64,000 bases of DNA from Trematomus loennbergii. Its lineage: Eukaryota > Chordata > Actinopteri > Perciformes > Nototheniidae. A model generated the notes under the pieces. The model saw only the letters and a program-made list of their open reading frames with translations. It was not told where the DNA came from and made no database searches. The position numbers were made by a program, and so were the translations under genes. The stretch's first letter is position 1; the number at the start of each line of letters is the position of its first letter. Positions 12,521 through 24,300 of this stretch are shown one piece after another. Location of the stretch: NCBI GenBank assembly GCA_012861695.1, contig JAAOOA010000190.1:397001-461000 (forward strand), read 5' to 3'.

Positions 12521-12639
12521 CATTATGATATGCTGACCTTTAACCTTTGTGTCTGTTTGGGTCTGTGGGGCCCGTTTGCAGTGTTTACTAAAAGAACATG
12601 TATTCAATTTAATTATTTTAACCTGCTTTATTTGGGGGT

Positions 12640-12895
12640 GGACCGCACATCCTCTAGGGGGGACCTCACCTCCTCTAGGGGGGTCCTCACATCCTCTAGG
12701 GGGTCCACACCTCCTCTAGGGGGGTCCTCACATCCTCTAGGGGGGTCCACACCTCCTCTAGGGGGGTCCTCACATCCTCTAGGGGGGTCCACACCTCCTG
12801 CAGGGGGGGACCTCACCTCCTCTAGGGGGGTCCTCACCTCTAGGGGGGTCCTCACCTCCTCTAGGGGGGGACCTCACCTCCTCTAGGGGGGTCCG
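12640..12895. repeat. 21-bp G-run minisatellite
   Basis: About 12 units of roughly 21 bp containing CCTCTAGGGGGG and a CTCAC spacer. Because 21 is a multiple of 3, both strands give repetitive open frames that are not genes. Each unit has a run of 6-7 G, so quadruplexes are possible. Confidence 0.92.
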
Positions 12896-13210
12896 GGGGC
12901 ATGTTGAAGAGAAATGCATCAATCTGGAGCACTTTGAGCACAACATGAATTGATGGAAACAGCTCTCAACACTCAGATGAAAGAGAGCTGTATACTTTTC
13001 AATAATCCAAACATCTTTAGAATATGATCACAACCAATAACAAATCATTTAAACTGTTTATTCTTATCTTATGTTACCTAGTTAGCATTCTTTCTTTTAT
13101 GTATGCTTATTTTACTAATCACTCTCCTTTCAAACTGTTTTTTTTTTTTTACTGTCCTATACACATTGGAATGATTTCTTACTTTATCTATATTAAATAG
13201 ATAAAGGTGT

Positions 13211-13765
13211 GCTCTCCCTCTCTCTCTCTCCCTCTCTCTCTCCCTCCCTCCCTCTCTCTCCCCCCCAGCTCTCTCCCTCCCTAGCTCTCTCCCTCCCTAG
13301 CTCTCTCCCTCCCTAGCTCTCTCCCTCTCTCCCTCCCTCCCTAGCTCTCTCCCTCCCTAGCTCTCTCCCTCCCTAGCTCTCTCCCTCTCTCCCTCCCTCC
13401 CTAGCTCTCTCCCCCCCAGCTCTCCCTCCCTCCCTCTCTCTCCCCCCCAGCTCTCTCCCTCCCTAGCTCTCTCCCTCCCTAGCTCTCTCCCTCCCTAGCT
13501 CTCTCCCTCCCTAGCTCTCTCCCTCTCTCCCTCCCTCCCTAGCTCTTCCCCCCCAGCTCTCTCCCTCCCTCCCTCTCTCTCCCCCCCAGCTCTCTCCCTC
13601 CCTAGCTCTCTCCCTCCCTAGCTCTCTCCCTCCCTAGCTCTCTCCCTCCCTAGCTCTCTCCCTCCCTAGCTCTCTCCCTCTCTCTCCCCTCTCTCCCCCC
13701 CAGCTCTCTCCCTCCCTAGCTCTCTCCCTCCCTCCCTAGCTCTCTCGCTCTCTCTCTCTCTCTGT
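13211..13765. repeat. CT-rich polypyrimidine minisatellite
   Basis: About 550 bp of CTCTCTCCCTCC and CCTAGCT units (basic period about 16 bp), nearly all C and T on the plus strand. Such tracts can form triplex DNA. It sits in intron 1 of gene A. Confidence 0.93.
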
Positions 13766-15180
13766 GTCTCGCTCGCTCACAGACGCTGTGTGCTCCTCCG
13801 TGGCGATCGACGGCTTGCGTTAAAAATAATAATAAACATATTTGTAAAGTGGGGGGACACAAACGGGATTTCGAAAAGAGCGGGGGACATGTCCCCCCTG
13901 TCCCAGGTGGAAATTACGTCATGCGTGTGTGTGCGTCAAGTGCAATAAATATATATGCAAGTTGCAACACACAGAGTAAAGCTCTGCCCCCCATGTGTTG
14001 TATAGGCTGCATGATAGGCTGCTCAATGGGGCTGATGTGTAGATTCTGCCAGAAGGAGAATCAGCGGGGAGGTGCCACATTGCTTTTCTTCCAGACTGCA
14101 ACGCTGGTCCCGCAAATCAAGCAAGAACGTGATTGGTCGATATTCATTGTGGGGGTGGGGGAGGAGGGGTGTTAGATAGATATAGAGTGGCGAAGTCCCT
14201 CCCCTTCCGGTGGACCTCAATGGGACCTTATTTTAGGAAAAAGTATGTATTGAAGTCAATGGAGAGAGAAAGATTATCTTTCGATCCCGTTTGAATTGTG
14301 CCATGAATTACACATATGATGTTTGTCAATTTAAAAGATTTTGCAAGTCAAAAAAAAAAAAATGTGTCGTAAAACTGTGAAGTAACACATTTGTTTGTGT
14401 GAAACGCTCAATGAACTACATCTCTGGTCTCACAGAGCAACACACGTCACCATGATGGCCGTCACTACTGTCTTGTCAACAAACGATTGACTATCACCAC
14501 AATGAAACACGTCCTGAAGAATGTCATGCAAAGCTGCCTGCCTGCCTGCCTTCGATTCTCTCTGAACTGCCCGGTCGTTTTAATGTTTAATGTCAACCAT
14601 TTGTGCAGATAGCATGAAGTAGAGAAGATCGCTGATGCTAACGTTAGCGTTAGCATTTCTCCCCGGGCTTAAATTGTGTATTATATAATGATCACACCGG
14701 TGACAGTACTCTTCAAAGGGTTCACGAAATATGACTACTACTCTTACTGTTTAACATTTTGGGTTACTTAATGTTACTTCATGTTAAGGCTAATAAAAAT
14801 GACAAGGCTGTAATGCTAACTAACGTGCTAGCTACTAGCTAGCTTGATCCACACACTCCTGGTCCTTTCATCAGACGGGAAGCGAAAGAACGAGCAAGAC
14901 CCATTGCTGGTATGATAACAACCTGGTACTAAGCACACAGGCATCTTGTTAAAGTTATATTATTTTAGCCAGCGCCATACAGATAGATTATATCTATATG
15001 GCGCTGATCTTAGCTATCTCTTAGTGGAGGAAAACAATTGTGACATCACTTATGCGACTATGGGATTTGTAGTCTTTCTAGTTACGTATTTTTCATAGTC
15101 TTATATTTCAACAGTTTTACGACAAACTGTGACTTTTTTGACATGGAAATTATTTTTAAGATTGACAAACATCATATGTG
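13766..15180. other. Rest of intron 1, no gene seen
   Basis: Contains a GGGGGACATGTCCCCC palindrome (about 13883-13898) inside a likely DNA-transposon end, and TTAGC-rich stretches. No exon is supportable until the acceptor at 15202. Confidence 0.4.
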
Positions 15181-15224
15181 CAATTCATGTATTTGTCTCC
15201 AGGGTTACTAGTTCATCTCTCAGG

Positions 15225-15325
15225 ATGGAGACCATGAGAGATTTGGATGATGAGGAGGAGGACAAATCTTCAGTGTCCAGAAAACCTCCAGATTTGAGTA
15301 ATACACTTGGAGCATCTGACACAAG
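15225..15325 (+). CDS. Gene A coding exon 1 (acidic N-terminus)
   Basis: The acceptor TTTGTCTCCAG ends at 15202. The first ATG in the exon is at 15225, and the frame runs [14 protein letters not shown] to the donor CACAAG|GTAAGAG. The second ATG, at codon 4, is also possible. The exon is acidic with no known domain and ends in phase 2. Gene B has the same exon at 59423-59545. Confidence 0.75.
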
Positions 15326-18300
15326 GTAAGAGTCTGTTTCTGCTGTGAACTGACCTGAAGAGGAGTCTGGTTTGATCTGTTTAGTAAATGAACTTGGAAC
15401 ATGTAGAACTTTTCCCTCTCACAAAGAATTGTAACAACAGAAACCCACAAACACCATTTTTAAAACATAAAGTTTAGAGTAAGAACAAAAATCTTTAAAG
15501 GGGAAAGAAAATCAAAACTGAAATCAAACGCTGCTTTTTACAAGAACTAGTGATGTGTGTTAAACATTCTGTTGTTTCCACAGACAGAGAGCAGAGTCTC
15601 CAGTCCCCAGCTGCCTGTCTCTGAAGAGTGACTGGTCTATGAAACCTCCAGTCTTCAGTAATGAACCTGGACCCTCAGACACAAAGTAAGAGTCTGTTTC
15701 TGCTGTGAACTGACCTGAAGAGGAGTCTGGTTTGATCTGAGTAGCAGATCACAGTACAGAAACCCAGTAAAGCTTCACTGTGGAGTTCAGTCATGAAACA
15801 AAGTCAATGAGAGGAAAGAAACCCAGAAGAGGAAAGTAAAGAGGTAACTGAGCTCTGGCTGTGCTCATCAGCAACAGTTAATCATCTACTATTGTGAAAT
15901 CATTCTCACACTCGACATGTAGGACTTTGTGTTAGGTTTAGTAAATCAACTTCGAACATGTAGAACTTTTCCCTCTCACAAAGAATTGTAACAACAGAAA
16001 CCCTCAAAGCACGACTTAAAACCTGAAGTTCAGAGCAAGTCCAAAAACCATTACTAAGGTCAAATCTGCTGAAATGAAAAGCTGTTTTTTATTACAAGAA
16101 CTAGTGATGTGTGTTAAACATTTGTTGTTTCCACAGACAGAGAGCAGAGTCTCAGTAGAGCTCAGTATAGAAACTCAGTAGAGCTCAGTACAGAAACTCA
16201 GTAGAGCTCAGTATAGAAACTCAGTAGAGCTCAGTATAGAAATTCAGTAGAGCTCAGTATAGAAACTCAGTAGAGCTCAGTATAGAAACTCAGTAGAGCT
16301 CAGTATAGAAACGCAGACATACTTGAATCAGATAAGGGAAATATCAGCACCTAGAGCTCTACAGTACTTCATATTGAATTGAAGTTATACATTGATGTGT
16401 ATCAACCATTGATTGTTAGTTTGACTTTGAATGGAGCAGCCACAATGTTAGCTAAGTCTAACTCCACTCAATCTAATGTCCATTCAGGAACTAGCATTTT
16501 GAAAGAGAGTTGCTTTCCATGTTGTGGACAGACCTGACAAAGTGTTCACTGCTTTTACAAATTGGAATCATTATGTAGTTATTACATAAACAAGTTTAAT
16601 TTAGCCGTAGTAAAACTTGTGAGGTACAGTGAACATGCTGTAGGCGATGATGTTACAGACAGAAGGGCGTTTTGTTTCATAATTATATGAATCACTAAAT
16701 ATCTACCACTTGGGAACAGTTACCAGGATGAAATATCATCTACAGATAAAGAACGTTAAAAAAACAAGAATTTGCAAACTTTGGGTTGTACCATTGGTGA
16801 AAATCAGTCACCGTAAAGTGCTATAAAGGATGTGTTGATCTCCACAGAGGGAAGAGGAAGAGTGGTGTTCCTGTGGAGGAGCAGCTGTCCAGCTGTGCTC
16901 TGTGTCAGGACGTCCTGAAGGATCCAGTCTCTACCAGCTGTGGACACTGGTTCTGCAGACAGTGCATCACCTCATACTGGGAGCAGAGACCTCCATCAGG
17001 AGACCCCTGCTGTCCCCAGTGTGAAGAAAGATCCAGAACCAGAGCTGGCCTGCAGACAGCCAGTCAGACCAGAACAGTAACAAGTAAGTCTGAACATCTG
17101 TCCAGGGTTTCCCACAGATAGACTTTACTTGGGCTGGCCACCCAGGTATATTAACGTCCGCCCAGGTATATTAACGTCCGCCCAGATATATTAACGTCCG
17201 CCCAGGTATATTAACGTCCGCCCAGGTATATTACTACCCTCCTGGCAGGTCTACCTGCATGTGCCGTCCGACCTCTGCAGCTCATCCAGAATGCAGCGGC
17301 TCGTCTGGTCTTCAACCTTCCTAAATGTTCCCACACCACACCGCTCCTCCGCTCCCTTCACTGGCTTCCAGTAACTGCTAGAATCCACTTCAAGACACTG
17401 GTGCTAGCGTACCATGCTGTGAATGGATCTGGCCCTTCCTACATCCAGGACATGGTTAAACCATACACCCCAGCACGTGCACTCCGCTCTGCATCAGCCA
17501 AACGGCTCGCTGCACCCGCACTGCGAGGGGGACCCAAGTTCCCATCAGCAGAAACACGTGGGTTTGCTATCCTGGCTCCAAAATGGTGGAATGAGCTCCC
17601 CATTGACATCAGGACAGCAGAAAGCTTACACATCTTCCTGGGCAGACTGAAAACTCATCTCTTTCGACTCCACTTCGAGCGATACATTTAAAAACAACAA
17701 ACAAAAAAGCAAAATACTAAAAAGCACTTAGATACTAACAAAGCACTTAGATACTAACAAAGCACTTATATACTAACAAAGCACTTAGATACTAACAAAG
17801 CACTTAGATACTAACAAAGCACTTAGATACTAACAAAGCACTTAGATACTAACAAAGCACTTATATACTAACAAAGCACTTAGATACTAACAAAGCACTT
17901 ATATACTAACAAAGCACTTATATACTAACAAAGCTTATATACTAACAAAGCACTTAGATACAAACAAAGCACTTATCTAAAGCCTGTTGAGTTTCACTTG
18001 AAATGGTTTGGCTCTATGAAACCTGATGTACTTATATGATTCTTCAAGTTTGTATCGTCTTGGTCGAATGCACTTATTGTAAGTCGCTTTGGATAAAAGC
18101 GTCAGCTAAATGTAATGTAATGTAATAATAACGGCCGCCCAAGTATATTTCACGACCTATTTAGTTTTTTTTTTTTATCAGTCCGTGAGCACTACGCCAT
18201 CTGTGATCGATGAACTAGTGGACAATGATCCCTCGCTCTACGCCTCCTGTACCTGTTCACTCTGCCATCGTGTGAAGGGTCCAACAGAAAGGGAGACCTT

Positions 18301-21300
18301 ACGAGAAAAAGAGAAGTCAAATGTTGATGCACATCACTCATGCGCTCTGCAGTAACCCCGCTGCAACGCTCCGGCAAACTAACAGTTCACGAGCGTGCTC
18401 CATTAGCACCCCCCCCCCCCCCCCCCGTCGTGCACGGCTACCACCACACAAGCATAATTATGTGGGAAACACGGCTGTCTCCTGGTGTCTTCAGGCCTGA
18501 AAACAGGATTCTTCCTGTTGTGTTGTACATAATATAAGTTCATTTAAAAGTATTCTCACGTTTCCTTCTCTTTCAGCAGAACGTGGTCTGCAGGAGGTTT
18601 TAGATGAACATAGGCTCAGTCTGAGGAGGAGATGTGAACGTGTGACTGAAGGAACTGGTGAAAGTGAAACCCTCCTCAACAGGATCTTCACTGAGCTCTA
18701 CATCACACAAGGCCAGAGTGAAGAGGTTAATACCCAACATGAGGTGTGGCAGCTGGAGACAGCTTCCAAGAAAGAGCCCTCCATTACTCTCCAATCAAGT
18801 GCCAGGACATCTTTAAAGCCTCACCTGACCAACAGACTCTCATCAGAACGGTCCTGACCAACGGAGTCGCTGGAGTTGGAAAAACCTTCTGGTGCAGAAG
18901 TTCACTCTGGACTGGGCCGAGGGTTTGGGAAACCAAGATGTCAGTCTGGTGATCCCGCTCTCCTTCAGGGAGCTGAACCTGATCAAAGGTGAGCAGTACA
19001 GTCTTCTCAGGCTGCTCCATGTTTTCCATCCAACCTTACAGAAGGTCACAGCAGAGCAGCTGGCTGTCTGCAAAGTGCTGCTCATCTTTGACGGCCTGGA
19101 TGAAAGCAGACTTTCTCTGGACTTCAGAAACAATGAGGTTGTGTCTGATGTCTCTCAGAAGTCCTCAGTCAACGTGCTGCTGACAAACCTCATCAGGGGG
19201 AAGCTGCTTCCCTCGGCTCTCGTCTGGATAACTTCCAGACCTGCAGCGGCCAATCAGATCCCTCCTGAGTGTGTGGACAGGGTAACAGAAGTACGAGGCT
19301 TCACTGACGCCCAGAAGGAGGAGTACTTCAGGAGGAGATGGAGTGATGAAGACCTGTCCAGCAGAATCATCTCTCACATCAAGAGCTCCAGGAGCCTCCA
19401 CATCATGTGTCTGATCCAGTCTTCTGCTGGATCACTGCTGCAGTTCTGGACCACATGTTGACTACAGACCAGAGAGGAGAGCTGCCCAAGACCCTCACTG
19501 ACATGTACTCACACTTCCTGCTGGTCCAGACCAAGAGGAAGAAGCAGAAGTATGACGAGGGACATGAGACGAGTCCACAGCAGCTGACGGAGGCTGACAG
19601 GGAGCTTCTTCTGAAGCTGGGGAGGCTGGCGTTTGAACATCTGGAGAAAGGAGACATCATGTTCTACCAAGAAGACCTGCAGCGCTGTGGTCTTGGTGTC
19701 ACCGAGGCCTTGGTGCACTCAGGAGTTTGTACAGAGATCTTTAAAAGAGAGAGTGTGATCTTTGAGAAAAAGTCTACTGCTTTGTTCATCTGAGCATTCA
19801 GGAGTTTCTGGCTGCAGTCTACATGTTGCACTGTTACACCAACAGAGACACAGAGGTACTGAAGGACTTCCTGCAGGGAGACTTGGACGATGACAACAGT
19901 GATAGCAGTGATCAGGAGTACCCATCCCTGGATGTCTTCCTAAAGAGTGCCATGATGAATCACTCAGAAGTAAAAATGGCCACCTGGACCTGTTTGTCCG
20001 CTTTCTCCACGGCCTCTCTCTGGAGTCCAACCAGAGACTCTTAGGAGGCCTGCTGGGTCGCACAGACAACAGACCAGAAATCATCCAGAGAGCCATCAGC
20101 AACCTGAAGAAGATGAGAAGTGATGAAGTCTCTGATGAAGACAGGAGCATCAACATCTTCCACTGTCTGACAGAGATGAACGACCACTCAGTACATCAGG
20201 AGATCACAGAGTTCCTGAAGTCAGAGAACAGATCAGAGAAGAGACTCTCTGTGGGACGCTGCTCTGCAATGGCCTACAGGCTGGAGATGTCAGAGGAGGT
20301 TCTGGATGAGTTGGACCTGGAGAAGTCCAAAACATCAGAGGAGAGACGACAGAGACTGATTCCAGCTGTGAGGAACTGCGGGAGGCTGTGTGAGTCCAGA
20401 TATGATTAGCTTTATAGATTAGTGTAGATAAGGATTTTAGTTTTTAAAATAAACACTATACAACTTGTTGCTGTTTCACATACTGTGAGAGCTAAATTGA
20501 ATTAATACAATTATTCTAATAATTTTAAAATGTTACAGTTTTTTCTTCTCTTCATTTTCCTTGTCAAAATAATATGAAGGATGTTTTATCACAGCAACAT
20601 GTGATCAGAACATACAGAATAACTTTACATATGTCATTGAATGCAGTAAAGTTATTATGAAATGATTGCAGTTTCTTTATCGTTAAATTAGACACAGAGC
20701 AATATGTGATTCATGTTGACTCTAGTCTTCTCTAGTCTAGAAGGTAGCTAGCAGAGAGGTGACAGACATGGGATCAGATCACACTCTACCAAATATTAAA
20801 TAGACTAACATCCAGTGGTAATCAGATCATGAGATTCAAAATGTTTTTCCTCAAATGCATGAAGTAAATATGTTGTTTCCTCTTTTGTTATATAAACAAA
20901 TTCTGTAATATGTGTTCTAACAGAATTCCTGCCAGTGGATTCTTAGACTGGGAAGTCGTGTCCTCAGCTCTGAAGTCCGACCCCTCCGATCTGAGAGAGC
21001 TGGAGGTGAATGTAGATCTGCAGGATTCAGAGGTGGAGCAGCTGAGTTCTGGACTAAAGAGTCCAAACTGTAGACTGAAGACTCTGAGGTCAGATCACTG
21101 GCTGTAGTTCATGTGGTTTTGTACTGTATTTATAATTGATATATTTATAATTCCATCATTTGCCTGAGTACAAAGATATTTTAATAAGTTCACATTTCTT
21201 TCTAAATTGCTGAATTTTGACAAGAATAACAGAAAGCAGAGAAAGTAAATGTGTGAGGGGACAGTGTGTGAGCTTCCACAGACTCTCACTGTGCTCCATG

Positions 21301-24300
21301 AGTCAGTGAAGATGCTGTCAGTACTGATGAGCTGTGAGGGAGATGAAGGAGGTTCTTCTGATGCATTATCAATGCATTTATAGTTATCTACTATTACATT
21401 TCTAAAAGTATCTTCATCATTTTTGATTTGTCTGGCTGCACATCACGAGTTAGTGTAGAAGGAGCAGAGTTTATGATGTGAAGTCACCACTTTTTATTGA
21501 AGGTGAAGAACGTTGTCTTTCATATTAATGAGAGCTCTTTTCACTTTTTGGATCTTACTGTTTTTAACCTGTCGGGAGTGTCCACTTTATAAACGTCTAC
21601 ATTCTCTACTTCTCCAGCTATAATCAGATTATTAAACCTTTCATTATTTCAATCAGGAGCATTGTTTTCTAAACTTACATCATGTGTTCTTTATTCAGAC
21701 TGTGGGAGTGCAGCTTGTCTGAGATCAGCTGGTCTGCTCTGATCTCAGCTCTGAAGTCCAACATCCATCTGAGAGATCTGGACCTGAGTGGCAACGCTCT
21801 TCAGGATTCAGGAGTGGAGCTGCTGAGAGATCTTCTGGAGTCTCCAGACTGCAGACTGGAGACTCTCAGGTCAGTAAGGGGTCGACTCAGTCTCTGCTGG
21901 TTCAGCAGGATTGTATTGAACACAGGGAGGTGGATGTGTTCCTCTCACTGGGGAATCTCTCCAGTTCCACCTTCCAGGCGTAGCCTAGCTTAGCACAACA
22001 CATCAGTGATGTTACCATTTATCTGCAGTTTCTCCTTTTGTTCATCTCATGTTTCTTTTCTTGCGTTCTCCCAAGAACAATATAATGCAAGCTGACAATG
22101 CAAAGCCACATTTCAGTCAGGAGCAACTTGTTAACAGACACATCCTACTCTGCATAATTCACTCTGATCCTTTAAACACCTGGAATTCATCTTTTATTCT
22201 CCATCATGTTTTTTAAATAAATGACATTATAAACACATGAATACAATAATGACATATTTCTATTAAAACTATCAAACACTAACAAATATGTTCAGTTGTT
22301 GCTGTTTCTAACATGTTTCTGAAGCTGCATGATGCTCAAACTGACTGAATAGTTTAAACTGAAGATGCTGTGATCTATGTCTCCACTATTCCTAAAATAA
22401 ATATTCTCTATTTATTTTGATCACATTTCTTCTAAATTCATCCTGACTTCTTTGTAAACTCTATGATCTTGAGTTGAATCAGTTTCTGTGGGTTTTGATT
22501 TGTCTGGCTGCACATCACGAGTTAGTGTAGAAGGAGCAGAGTTTATGATGTGAAGTCACCATTTTTTATTGAAGGTGAAGAACGTTGTCTTTCATATTAA
22601 TGAGAGCTCTTTTCACTTTCTGGATCTCACTGTTTTTAACCTGTCGGGAGTGTCCACTTTATAAACGTCTACATTCTCTACTTCTCCAGCTATAATCAGA
22701 TTATTAAACCTTTCATTATTTCAATCAGGAACATTGTTTTCTAAACTTACATCATGTGTTCTTTATTCAGTCTGAGGAGCTGCAGTTTGTCAGAGATCAG
22801 CTGTTCTGCTCTGGCCTCAGCTCTGAAGTCCAAAACCCATCTGAGAGATCTGGACCTGAGTCTCAACGATCTTCAGGATTCAGGAGTGGAGCTGCTGAGA
22901 GATCTTCTGGAGTCTCCAGACTGCAGACTGGAGACTCTCAGGTCAGTAAGGGGTCGACTCAGTCTCTGCTGGTTCAGCAGGATTGTATTGAACACAGGGA
23001 GGTGGATGTGTTCCTCTCACTGGGGAATCTCTCCAGTTCCACCTTCCAGGCGTAGCCTAGCTTAGCACAACACATCAGTGATGTTACCATTTATCTGCAG
23101 TTTCTCCTTTTGTTCATCTCATGTTTCTTTTCTTGCGTTCTCCCAAGAACAATATAATGCAAGCTGACAATGCAAAGCCACATTTCAGTCAGGAGCAACT
23201 TGTTAACAGACAAATCCTACTCTGCATAATTCACTCTGATCCTTTGAACACCTGGAATTCATCTTATATTCTCCATCATGTTTTTAAATAAATGACATTA
23301 TAAACACATGAATACAATAATTCAATATTTCTATTAAAACTATCAAACACTAACAAATATCAAATCAAATCAAATCAGGTTTTATTTATAAAGCACATTT
23401 AAAAGCGATTTTTGGTCGAGCCAAAGTGCTGTACATGTAATAAAAACACATTACTAAATCACAATAAACGACAATAAATTACAACAGATATACTTAAAAA
23501 CAAAAAAAATAAAACACACGGAAAAGTCAGGAGTCGTGCTCCGCTCTAACTAGAAAGCCAGAGAGAAGAAGTGTGTTTTTAGTTAGATTTAAAAACCCCT
23601 AGGGTCTGGGCCGACCTCACATGGAGGGGCAGAGTGTTCCAGAGCCTAGGGCCAGCTGCTGCGAAGGCTCGGTGCCCTCGGGTTTTAGCCTGGTCTTGGG
23701 CACTACCAGCAGCAGCTGGTCAGCAGACCTTAAAGCTCTGGCTGGGGTGTAGCGCTGGAGGAGTTCAGCTATATAGGCCGGAGCCAGCCCATTTAGTGCT
23801 TTAAAAACAAATAAAAGGATTTTAAAATCAATTCTGAACCGAACTGGAAGCCAGTGTAGTGAGGCCAGAATAGGGGTGATGTGGTCACGCTTTTTGTGGC
23901 CAGTCAGCAAACGTGCAGCAGCGTTTTGGACTAGCTGTAAGCGTTTAATTGAGGCCTGGTCCATACCCACATACAGAGCGTTACAATAGTCCAGTCTCGA
24001 GGTTACAAAGGCGTTAATAACCCTTTCTAAGTCATTAAAAGATAAATACGACTTGGTTTTGGCCAATAGTCTTATTTAAAAAAGCAGGATTTACTACGGT
24101 GCTGACCTGCTTGTCGAATTTAAAAGTGCTAGTGAAGGTCACTCCAAGGTTCATGACCGAGGGGAGGATGTTTTTTTTGATAGAGCCCAGAATATCAACC
24201 GGAGAGGCTGGAGGTTGCGGTCCAAAAAAGATGACCTCAGTCTTGCTCTCGTTGAGGTTGAGGAAGTTTTTGCTCAGCCAGGATTTTATCTCTGCTAAGC

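Larger units (their letters stand above)
17103..18474. mobile_element. Intronic TIR element containing an L2 3' fragment
   Basis: Ends CAGGGTTTCCCACA and TGTGGGAAACACGG are near-perfect inverted repeats (gene B's copy ends CACTG, matching better). CTGTC abuts both ends. Inside are a 20-bp minisatellite (17137-17232), an L2-like C-terminal fragment, a 19-bp minisatellite and a C18 tract at about 18410. The same element sits at the same intron position in gene B (about 61645-63862), so it predates the duplication. Confidence 0.7.

Noticed and set aside
12530..12886. 118-codon plus-strand and 75-codon minus-strand frames with SSRG/GGSS repeats
   Set aside because: Period 21 minisatellite, open on both strands only because 21 is a multiple of 3.
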